This document shows, piece by piece, positions 57,535 to 64,000 of a DNA stretch of 64,000 nt. Position numbers and translations under genes: made by a program. The stretch comes from Streptomyces sp. MRC013. GTDB lineage: Bacteria; Actinomycetota; Actinomycetes; Streptomycetales; Streptomycetaceae. The DNA lies in the NCBI RefSeq assembly GCF_023614235.1, contig NZ_CP094264.1:3224001-3288000 (forward strand), read 5' to 3'. The notes beneath the pieces are model-generated. The model had not been told where the DNA came from and did no database searches. It saw nothing but the letters and a program-made list of their open reading frames with translations. The number at the start of each line of letters is the position of its first letter. Position 1 is the stretch's first letter.

Positions 57535-58305
57535 TCAGTGCTGCTGGGCCTTGCGGCGGCGCATCACCAGGAAGGCACCGCCGGCGACGAGCGCGGCGGC
57601 GAGGCCGCCGAGGGCCGCGACGGGGGCGCTGCTGCCGGTCTCGGCCAGGTCGCCCTCCGGGGAACCGCCGGACGGGGACGGCGCGCCGGTCGGCGCGGCG
57701 CCGCCCGGGGCGGCCTCGGACGGGGCCGGGGCGCCCGGCGTCGAGGACGGGGCCGGCGAGGACGCGGGAGGCTCGGACGGGGTGCCGGAGGGGGTTCCGC
57801 CCGGCGTGCCGGACGGCGTGCCGGAAGGGGTGGTCGACGGCGTGCCGGAGGGGGTGGTCGACGGCGTGCCGGACGGGACGGGCTTCCCGTCCGGGCAGTC
57901 GCTCTTGAAGACCTTGTGCTTGGGGGCGCCCTTCATGCCCTCCCAGCTCCAGAACAGCTTGTACTGGCCGTCGGGAAGGGTCATGTCCCCGGTGCGGCCG
58001 TGGCCCTCGGCGTCGAGGGTGATCGCGCCGCCCTTGACGGTCGTGCCCTTCTCGGCCTCGTTCTTGGCCCAGGCCTGGATCTCCCAGGTGACCTTCTGGG
58101 CCGCGTCGAACTTGAAGGCGTCGAGGTAGAACTCGCAGACCTTGGGCTCGTTCTTCGTGAGCTCCTCGCCGGTCCGGGCGTCGTGGATCTTTACGGTGCC
58201 GTTGTCGCCTTTGGTGGCGGGGGCGGCGTGGGCGGCGGGGACGAGCGTCAGGCCGCAGACCGCGGCCGCCACCAGAGCGCCGGTGGTCTTCGAAAAGGTG
58301 CGCAT
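57535..58305 (-). CDS. LAXTG surface protein, sortase E substrate
   Basis: A 256-residue secreted protein. Signal peptide: MRTFSKTTGALVAAAVCGLT...AHA. The mature part is about 120 residues of beta-type sequence with two cysteines, then a Pro/Ser/Thr/Gly linker with repeated TPSGTPSTTPSG units. The C-terminus is a sorting signal: LAETG, a hydrophobic helix and the basic tail RRRKAQQH. LAXTG is the motif used by class E sortases of Streptomyces, so it is probably linked to the cell wall. The function of the folded part is unknown. Confidence 0.88.
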   Translation of the reverse strand: MRTFSKTTGALVAAAVCGLTLVPAAHAAPATKGDNGTVKIHDARTGEELTKNEPKVCEFYLDAFKFDAAQKVTWEIQAWAKNEAEKGTTVKGGAITLDAEGHGRTGDMTLPDGQYKLFWSWEGMKGAPKHKVFKSDCPDGKPVPSGTPSTTPSGTPSTTPSGTPSGTPGGTPSGTPSEPPASSPAPSSTPGAPAPSEAAPGGAAPTGAPSPSGGSPEGDLAETGSSAPVAALGGLAAALVAGGAFLVMRRRKAQQH

Positions 58306-58528
58306 GGGCAGTCCAACGTGAGAGGTGACTGGGCCGTGGGGGGCGGCTCAGCTTCCTGTGACGTCGCACACCAGTCAAGGGTGATTAAGGGCATCCAGGC
58401 GGGTTCATTCCGTTTGCCGCCCTCGATTTCGATAACGGTTCGGTCAATTCCGGTTTGGTTGTACGGGAGTCGGTACGGGTTCCGCCACAACTCGGCCGTT
58501 CGGACCCGCCCGACGCCCCGCCGGGGCG

Positions 58529-59002
58529 TCACAGCGTCAGGAAGGACGCCCCCAGCAACACCCCGCCGGCCGCTCCCGACACCCAGGCGGCGCGGGGCCG
58601 GCGCATCCCGGCGCCGAGGACCGGGGCCGCGAGCAGCAGCGCGCCGCCCAGCGGCAGCCACGCGTGCAGCCCGCCCGCCCAGCCGGCGCGGACGGCCTCG
58701 GTGGTGTCGGGCTTCACGACGACCTCGTACCGGCCGTCCTCCTCGACGGCGACGGACCGGGCGATCGTCACGTCCGTACGGGGCGGCTCCGCGGGCGCCT
58801 CCGGGACGAAGCGCCCGGTGCACACCTCGTCGCCGCAGCCGGCGACCGTCAGGGTGCCGCGCTCGCGGCCCTTGGGGAGCAGCACGTGCTGCGCGGCGTC
58901 CCAGGAGGCCCGGGCGCCCGCGGCCACCAGCACCAGGACGACCAGCGCCATGGCGGCGAGGCGGGCGTACGGGAGTACGGCGATCCGCTTCTTCGAACTC
59001 AT
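58529..59002 (-). CDS. Small membrane protein, function unknown
   Basis: A 157-residue protein with an N-terminal helix (LAAMALVVLVLVAAGARAS), an extracytoplasmic segment of about 75 residues with two close cysteines (GCGDEVCTG), and two C-terminal helices (LPLGGALLLAAPVLGAG and WVSGAAGGVLLGAS). No known family is recognised. It lies between the LAXTG gene and pth on the same strand; the 223-bp gap before the LAXTG gene suggests separate transcription. Confidence 0.75.
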   Translation of the reverse strand: MSSKKRIAVLPYARLAAMALVVLVLVAAGARASWDAAQHVLLPKGRERGTLTVAGCGDEVCTGRFVPEAPAEPPRTDVTIARSVAVEEDGRYEVVVKPDTTEAVRAGWAGGLHAWLPLGGALLLAAPVLGAGMRRPRAAWVSGAAGGVLLGASFLTL

Positions 59003-59057
59003 GGGGCGCGATCCTTGGCCACGGATGCACGCCGGGTCAATCCCGTCGACCGGCCCG

Positions 59058-59654
59058 TCAGGAGTTGTACGCGGACTGCGCCCGCTCCAGCCCCTCGGTG
59101 ACCAGCGCCTCGACGGCGTCGGCGGCGCGGTCCACGAAGTAGTCGAGCTCCTTGCGCTCGGCGGCGGAGAAGTCCTTGAGGACGAAGTCCGCGACCGGCA
59201 TCCGGCCGGGCGGGCGGCCGATCCCGAACCGCACCCGGTGGTAGTCCGGACCCATCGCCTTCGTCATCGACTTGAGGCCGTTGTGGCCGTTGTCGCCGCC
59301 GCCCAGCTTGAGGCGGAGCGTGCCGTAGTCGATGTCCAGCTCGTCGTGGACGGCCACGACGTTCCCGGTGGGCACCTTGTAGAAGTCCCGCAGGGCGGTG
59401 ACGGGCCCGCCGGACAGGTTCATGTACGACATCGGCTTGGCGAGCACCACCCGCCGGCCGGACGGGCCGGGCAGACCCATCCGCCCCTCCAGGACCTGCG
59501 CCTGCGCCTTGCCGTGCCGCTTGAAGGAGCCGCCGGTCCGCCCGGCGAGGAGGTCGACCACCATGAAGCCGACATTGTGCCGGTTCCCGGCGTAACCGGG
59601 CCCCGGGTTCCCCAGCCCCACGATCAGCCAGGGGGCGCTGGCGTCCGTCGTCAT
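59058..59654 (-). CDS. pth: Peptidyl-tRNA hydrolase
   Basis: A 198-residue Pth that recycles tRNA from peptidyl-tRNA dropped by stalled ribosomes. The N-terminus has [19 protein letters not shown] with the catalytic His, then [22 protein letters not shown] and [12 protein letters not shown]. The start at 59654 follows family length; the open frame upstream is antisense to rplY. It lies downstream of rplY, a common bacterial pairing. Confidence 0.95.
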   Translation of the reverse strand: MTTDASAPWLIVGLGNPGPGYAGNRHNVGFMVVDLLAGRTGGSFKRHGKAQAQVLEGRMGLPGPSGRRVVLAKPMSYMNLSGGPVTALRDFYKVPTGNVVAVHDELDIDYGTLRLKLGGGDNGHNGLKSMTKAMGPDYHRVRFGIGRPPGRMPVADFVLKDFSAAERKELDYFVDRAADAVEALVTEGLERAQSAYNS

Positions 59655-59678
59655 CTGCGTGTGCCTCCGGATAGGGGT

Positions 59679-59704
59679 GTGGGGGGTGCCGGGGCACCCC
59701 CCAC
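59679..59704 (-). terminator. Hairpin between rplY and pth
   Basis: GTGGGGGGTGCC (59679-59690) and GGCACCCCCCAC (59693-59704) form a 12-bp stem; the innermost pairs must open to make a loop. It may reduce read-through from rplY into pth. Confidence 0.6.
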
Positions 59705-59728
59705 GGGGACGTCGGGCCGCGGCCCGGA

Positions 59729-60310
59729 TCAGGCCTCGGCGGCCTCTTCGCCCTCGGCGGCCGGCTCCTCGGCCTGCGCGGCCAGAACCTGCAGGACGAC
59801 GGCGTCCGCGTCGACGGCGAGGGAGACGCCCTTCGGCAGGGCGATGTCCTTGGCCAGCACGGAGGCGCCGGCCTCCAGGCCCTCGACGGAGACGGTCAGG
59901 GCCTCGGGGATGTGGGTGGCCTCGGCCTCGACCGGCAGGGCGTTCAGCACGTGCTCCAGGAGGTTGCCCCCGGGCGCCAGCTCGCCCTCGGTGTGGACCG
60001 GGATCTCGACGTTGACCTGCTCGCCGCGGTTCACGAGCAGCAGGTCGACGTGCTCGATGAAGCCCTTCAGCGGGTCGCGCTGGACGGCCTTCGGGATGGC
60101 CAGCTCGGTCTTGCCGCCGAACTCCAGCGCCAGCAGGGCGTTGGAGGTCTTCAGGGCCATCATCAGGTCGTGGCCCGGCAGGGTCAGGTGGACCGGCTCG
60201 GTGCCGTGGCCGTACAGGACGCCGGGAACCTTGTTCTCGCGGCGGATGCGGCGGGCGGCACCCTTGCCGAACTCGCTGCGGGTCTCGGCGGTGAGCTTCA
60301 CCTCGGACAT
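59729..60310 (-). CDS. rplY: 50S ribosomal protein L25/general stress protein Ctc
   Basis: A 193-residue L25 protein of the long Ctc type: N-terminal 5S rRNA-binding domain ([29 protein letters not shown]) and C-terminal TL5-like domain ([28 protein letters not shown]). The acidic tail [13 protein letters not shown] is typical of actinobacterial members. GAGGAG lies upstream of the ATG at 60310. Confidence 0.95.
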   Translation of the reverse strand: MSEVKLTAETRSEFGKGAARRIRRENKVPGVLYGHGTEPVHLTLPGHDLMMALKTSNALLALEFGGKTELAIPKAVQRDPLKGFIEHVDLLLVNRGEQVNVEIPVHTEGELAPGGNLLEHVLNALPVEAEATHIPEALTVSVEGLEAGASVLAKDIALPKGVSLAVDADAVVLQVLAAQAEEPAAEGEEAAEA

Positions 60311-60597
60311 GGCGCACTCCTCGTATGCGGGGACGGACATCTGGTCGCGGTCACTCGGCCACGACTGGACTGGCCTGCTACGAAGAGCGCGTCGATAACG
60401 GACCGCCGCGGTCGCCTGGACCGCGGCCTCCCTCGCCGAGCAACTCCGACAGTCTACTCGCCGGGCACGCGCCCACCCAATCGATCATCGGACCGCCCGG
60501 ACCGCCCCGCACCACCCGGGCGTACGGGCCTCCGGAGGGCGGACCGCCCGGACCGGCGGTCCGCACCGCCCGGTTCCCCCGGGTCCCCGGGAACGAG

Positions 60598-60632
60598 GAG
60601 GGCCGCCTTCCCCGTCCGGGGAGGCGGCCCTC
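60598..60632 (-). terminator. Terminator after prs
   Basis: An 11-bp perfect stem (60598-60608 with 60622-60632) extends to about 15 bp with one G-T pair. It lies 20 bp past the prs stop codon. The rest of the 60311-60651 gap holds the unmarked rplY promoter region. Confidence 0.75.
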
Positions 60633-60651
60633 GCGGCGGGGCCGTCCGCCG

Positions 60652-61629
60652 CTACTGCTGCTCCTCGAAGAGGCTGGTGACCGAGCCGTCCTCGAACACC
60701 TCGTGCACCGCGCGGGCGATCGTCGGCGCGATCGACAGCACCGTGATCTTGTCGAGCTTCAGCTCGCTCGGCGTCGGCAGCGTGTCGGTGAGCACGAACT
60801 CGCTCACCCTGGAGTTCTTGAGCCGGTCCCCGGCCGGGCCGGAGAGGATGCCGTGCGTCGCGGTGACGATGACGTCCTCGGCGCCGTGCGCGAACAGCGC
60901 GTCGGCGGCGGCGCAGATCGTCCCGCCCGTGTCGATCATGTCGTCGACCAGGACGCACACCCGGCCCTCGACCTCGCCGACGACCTCGTGGACGGTCACC
61001 TGGTTGGCGACGTCCTTGTCGCGGCGCTTGTGGACGATCGCCAGCGGGGCGTCCAGCCGGTCGCACCAGCGGTCGGCGACCCGTACGCGGCCGGCGTCCG
61101 GGGAGACGATGGTCAGCTTGGAGCGGTCGACCTTCGCGCCCACGTAGTCCGCGAGGACCGGCAGCGCGGTCAGGTGGTCGACCGGGCCGTCGAAGAAGCC
61201 CTGGATCTGGTCGGTGTGCAGGTCCACGGTGAGGATGCGGTCCGCGCCCGCGGACTTGAGCAGGTCGGCGACGAGGCGCGCCGAGATCGGCTCGCGGCCC
61301 TTGTGCTTCTTGTCCTGCCGGGCGTAGCCGTAGGACGGGATGATCACGGTGATGCTCGCGGCGGAGGCCCGCTTGAGGGCGTCGATCATGATCAGCTGTT
61401 CCATGATCCACTTGTTGATCGGAGCCGTGTGGCTCTGGATCAGGAAGCAGTCCGCGCCGCGCGCCGACTCCTGGTACCGGACGTAGATCTCGCCGTTGGC
61501 GAAGTCGTAGACCTTCGTCGGCACCAGGGTGACGGCCAACCGGCGCGCGACCTCCTCGGCCAGCTCGGGGTGGGCGCGGCCGGAGAAGAGCATCAGCTTC
61601 TTCTCGCCGGTCGTCTTGATCCCGGTCAC
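60652..61629 (-). CDS. prs: Ribose-phosphate pyrophosphokinase
   Basis: A 325-residue PRPP synthetase that makes PRPP from ribose 5-phosphate and ATP for purine, pyrimidine, His and Trp synthesis. Signatures: SYGYARQDKKHKGREPISA, LTVDLHTDQIQGFF and the PRPP loop VLVDDMIDTGGT. The start is a GTG with GGAGAC upstream. It lies 110 bp downstream of glmU, the conserved glmU-prs order. Confidence 0.96.
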   Translation of the reverse strand: MTGIKTTGEKKLMLFSGRAHPELAEEVARRLAVTLVPTKVYDFANGEIYVRYQESARGADCFLIQSHTAPINKWIMEQLIMIDALKRASAASITVIIPSYGYARQDKKHKGREPISARLVADLLKSAGADRILTVDLHTDQIQGFFDGPVDHLTALPVLADYVGAKVDRSKLTIVSPDAGRVRVADRWCDRLDAPLAIVHKRRDKDVANQVTVHEVVGEVEGRVCVLVDDMIDTGGTICAAADALFAHGAEDVIVTATHGILSGPAGDRLKNSRVSEFVLTDTLPTPSELKLDKITVLSIAPTIARAVHEVFEDGSVTSLFEEQQ

Positions 61630-61709
61630 AGCACTGTCTCCTCAGAGGTGTCCTCTGGCCGCGTTTCCCCTGAGCCGCGAACCAGCCGAATTCGTATGCG
61701 TGTATCACG

Positions 61710-61729
61710 GTACGCCCAGTAAGGCGTAC
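61710..61729 (-). terminator. Hairpin between glmU and prs
   Basis: GTACGCC-cagtaa-GGCGTAC is a 7-bp stem with a 6-nt loop, 10 bp after the glmU stop codon. It could be a partial terminator or processing site between the two genes. Confidence 0.5.
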
Positions 61730-61739
61730 GTGTTTTCGA

Positions 61740-63185
61740 TCAGCTCTCGCCGCCGGCCTTCTCCGAGGCCGCCGTGGCGGCCTGGGCGGCGGCGCTTCCG
61801 GGCCGCTTCCGGGCCACCCAGCCCTCGATGTTCCGCTGCTGGCCGCGGGCGACGGCGAGCGCGCCGGCCGGCACGTCCTTGGTGATCACGGACCCGGCGG
61901 CCGTGTAGGCGCCGTCCCCGACCGTGACGGGGGCCACGAACATGTTGTCCGACCCGGTCTTGCAGTGGGACCCGATCGTCGTGTGGTGCTTCTTCTCGCC
62001 GTCGTAGTTGACGAAGACGCTGGCGGCGCCGATGTTCGTGTGCTCGCCGATGGTGGCGTCGCCGACGTACGACAGGTGCGGCACCTTCGTGCCCTCGCCG
62101 ACCGTCGCGTTCTTCGTCTCGACGTAGGTGCCGATCTTGCTCCGGGCGCCCAGGCGCGTCCCCGGGCGGAGGTAGGCGTACGGGCCCACGGAGGCGCCCT
62201 CGCCGATCACGGCGGAGTCCGCGACCGTGTTGTCCACGCGGGCGCCCCGGCCGACCTCGGTGTCCCGCAGGCGGGTGTTCGGGCCGACCTCGGCGTCCTC
62301 CGCGACGTGGGTGGCGCCCAGCAGTTGCGTGCCCGGGTGGACGACCGCGTCCCGCTCGAACGTCACGGTGACGTCGACCTGCACGGACGCCGGGTCGACC
62401 ACCGTCACGCCGTCCGCCATGGCGCGCTCCAGGAGTCGCCGGTTGAACAGCGCCCGGGCCTCGGCGAGCTGGATCCGGTTGTTGATGCCGAGGATCTCGC
62501 GGTGGTCGCCCGCGACGGACGCGCCGACGCGGTGGCCGGCCTCGCGCAGGATGCCCAGCACGTCGGTGAGGTACTCCTCGCCTTGGCTGTTGTCCGTGCG
62601 GACCTTGCCCAGCGCGTCCGCCAGGAGCCGCCCGTCGAACGCGAACACGCCGGAGTTGATCTCCCGGACGGCGCGCTGCTCCTCGGTGGCGTCCTTGTGC
62701 TCCACGATCGCGGTGACGGCGCCCGTGGCCGGGTCGCGCACGATGCGGCCGTACCCGGTCGCGTCCGGCACCTCGGCGGTCAGCACGGTGACGGCGTTGC
62801 CGTCCGCGGCGTGCGTCGCGGCCAGCGCGCCCAGCGTCCCGCCGGACAGCAGCGGGGTGTCGCCGCACACCACGACCACGGTGCCGTCGACCCCTCCCAG
62901 CTCCTCCAGCGCCATGCGGACCGCGTGCCCGGTGCCGTTCCGCTCGTACTGGACGGCGGTGCGCGTCCCGGTGCAGTGCTCCCGCAGGTGGGCGGCGACC
63001 TGCTCGCGGGCGTGGCCGACGACGACGCAGAGGTGCTCGGGGCCCAGCTCGCGCGCGGCGGAGACGACGTGTCCGACGAGGGAACGCCCGCAGATCTCGT
63101 GCAGGACCTTCGGGGTCTTGGACTTCATGCGGGTGCCCTCACCCGCGGCGAGGACGATGACTGCGGCCGGGGGGTTGGCGCTCAC
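61740..63185 (-). CDS. glmU: Bifunctional UDP-GlcNAc pyrophosphorylase / GlcN-1-P acetyltransferase
   Basis: A 481-residue GlmU that acetylates glucosamine 1-phosphate and uridylylates it to UDP-GlcNAc, the first peptidoglycan precursor. The N-terminal nucleotidyltransferase motif is LAAGEGTRMKSKTPKVLHEI. The C-terminal left-handed beta-helix shows hexapeptide repeats (HPGTQLLGATHVAEDAEVGP and later) with VSYVGDATIGEHTNIGA-type repeats. A Ala/Ser/Lys-rich tail ends the protein. The start is GTG. Confidence 0.96.
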   Translation of the reverse strand: MSANPPAAVIVLAAGEGTRMKSKTPKVLHEICGRSLVGHVVSAARELGPEHLCVVVGHAREQVAAHLREHCTGTRTAVQYERNGTGHAVRMALEELGGVDGTVVVVCGDTPLLSGGTLGALAATHAADGNAVTVLTAEVPDATGYGRIVRDPATGAVTAIVEHKDATEEQRAVREINSGVFAFDGRLLADALGKVRTDNSQGEEYLTDVLGILREAGHRVGASVAGDHREILGINNRIQLAEARALFNRRLLERAMADGVTVVDPASVQVDVTVTFERDAVVHPGTQLLGATHVAEDAEVGPNTRLRDTEVGRGARVDNTVADSAVIGEGASVGPYAYLRPGTRLGARSKIGTYVETKNATVGEGTKVPHLSYVGDATIGEHTNIGAASVFVNYDGEKKHHTTIGSHCKTGSDNMFVAPVTVGDGAYTAAGSVITKDVPAGALAVARGQQRNIEGWVARKRPGSAAAQAATAASEKAGGES

Positions 63186-63302
63186 GGGTGGCCCTTCGGC
63201 TTCGGGTGGTGGACACCCGCAGGATACCGGGGGTTTCCGAGGCGGAGGGAGGGCGGGTCCCGGCCGGAGGGCACGGGACCCGTGCGAGGGTGGCGCGACG
63301 GC

Positions 63303-63374
63303 TCCCCCATCAGGATTCGAACCTGAACATACGGGACCAAAACCCGCAGTGCTGCCTGATTACACCATGGGGGA
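63303..63374 (-). tRNA. tRNA-Gln(TTG)
   Basis: On the minus strand, 72 nt fold as a cloverleaf: acceptor TCCCCCA pairs with TGGGGGA, the anticodon stem GCGGG/CCCGT flanks loop TTTTGGT (anticodon TTG), and the T-arm carries GGTTCGAATCC. No CCA is encoded. It lies 118 bp upstream of glmU. Confidence 0.95.
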
Positions 63375-63499
63375 TCAACCCGGCCGAACCGGACGTGAAG
63401 TCGGGTCGCCGGACCGGCACGCACCACTATGCCGTACCGACCGGCCTCCGTGCGACGGTGCCCGGTGGGCCTCCACGGGCCGCCCGTAGGCTGGGGCGC

Positions 63500-64000
63500 A
63501 TGACCACGACGGGGGCACACCGGGACACCGCGGGCATGACCCCCCGCGGGTTCGGGTGGTGGGAGAGGCGGCGCGGAGCCGCACTGGACATCGGGCTCGG
63601 AGCCGTCTCGGCGCTGGAGTGCGCGGCCGAGGGCGCCGTCTTCGCCCAGACGGCCCATCTGCCGGCGGCGGCCGGGGGGCTGTTCGGGCTGGCCGCCGGA
63701 GCGGCGCTGGTCCTGCGGCGGCGCTGGCCCGTCGCCGTCGTCCTCGTCTCCGTCGCCGTGACGCCCGCCGAGATGGGCTACCTGATGGCCGTCGTCGGCC
63801 TGTACACCCTCGCCGCCTCCGACGCGCCGCGGCGGATCACCGCGGCGCTCGCGACGATGTCGACGGCCGCGGTCCTCGTCGTCACCTTCGTGCGGCTGCG
63901 GCAGGACGTCGCCGCCTCCGACTTCGACCCCGGCTCCTGGTACGTGCCGCTCGTGTCGGTCCTCATGTCGATCGGGCTGACCGCGCCGCCCGTCCTGCTC
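63500..64000 (+). CDS. Sensor histidine kinase, N-terminal part only
   Basis: Open from ATG 63500 to the window edge, at least 167 residues. After WWERRRGAALDIGLGAVSAL it has about five transmembrane helices (AAAGGLFGLAAGAALVLRRR, WPVAVVLVSVAVTPAEMGY, ITAALATMSTAAVLVVTFV and others), the layout of the membrane sensor of NarX/DesK-type Streptomyces kinases. The kinase domain is outside the window, so the call rests on topology and the RRRWPVAV pattern. Confidence 0.6.
   Translation, partial: MTTTGAHRDTAGMTPRGFGWWERRRGAALDIGLGAVSALECAAEGAVFAQTAHLPAAAGGLFGLAAGAALVLRRRWPVAVVLVSVAVTPAEMGYLMAVVGLYTLAASDAPRRITAALATMSTAAVLVVTFVRLRQDVAASDFDPGSWYVPLVSVLMSIGLTAPPVLL

Overview
This window is chromosomal DNA from a Streptomyces or a very close relative. 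G+C is extreme throughout, third codon positions are almost all G or C, and GTG starts are common. Lineage marker genes are present: an SsgA-like sporulation protein, a resuscitation-promoting factor, a tricorn protease, a LAXTG sortase substrate and an actinobacterial-type protein O-mannosyltransferase. From memory (not checked), the order tRNA-Gln / glmU / prs / rplY / pth / ppc ... ispE / rsmA / rpfB / tatD / pmt / rsmI / PBP / ssgE follows a conserved core segment of the S. coelicolor chromosome.

Layout. 0-7 kb: secreted FG-GAP/VCBS protein, an Lrp/AsnC regulator divergent from an asparaginase, a secreted trypsin-like protease, a GNAT acetyltransferase and exonuclease III. 7.7-12.2 kb: a MerR regulator divergent from a tightly overlapping operon of flavin monooxygenase, alpha/beta hydrolase and short-chain dehydrogenase, reminiscent of the mycobacterial mymA operon. 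12.5-16.2 kb: a small secreted protein, an AraC-type regulator, and an XRE regulator followed by two tiny overlapping genes. 16.4-23 kb: tricorn protease divergent from a TetR/MMPL exporter pair. 23.2-26.4 kb: ssgE-like gene divergent from a CbiMQO-type Ni/Co ECF transporter with a candidate Nur box. 26.4-35.2 kb: serine hydrolase, DUF4180 protein, small membrane protein, penicillin-binding protein, Pmt, RsmI, zinc-ribbon protein, TatD. 35.2-39 kb: coupled rpfB-rsmA-ispE. 39-47.8 kb: acyltransferase, membrane-anchored orphan protein, Uup-like ABC-F ATPase, and two tandem PQQ-propeller proteins. 48-52.5 kb: two NarL-type regulators flanking galE, then MarR divergent from tam. 52.8-64 kb: TetR/desaturase operon, ppc, LAXTG surface protein, pth, rplY, prs, glmU, tRNA-Gln and the start of a sensor kinase cut by the window edge.

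Two themes recur. First, several local regulators sit beside clear palindromic or tandem operator candidates: MerR/FMO, TetR/MMPL, TetR/desaturase, MarR/tam and Nur/CbiMQO. Second, five genes appear broken by single-base-scale indels (FMO, rsmI, rsmA 3' end, acyltransferase 3' end, second NarL regulator) and cbiQ by one in-frame TAA. Three of the indels lie in short G or C runs and two hit housekeeping genes, so base-calling error is the leading explanation. I see no CRISPR array, insertion sequence, prophage or biosynthetic cluster. Most of the window is well-known core Streptomyces content, and I did not find a clearly new system.
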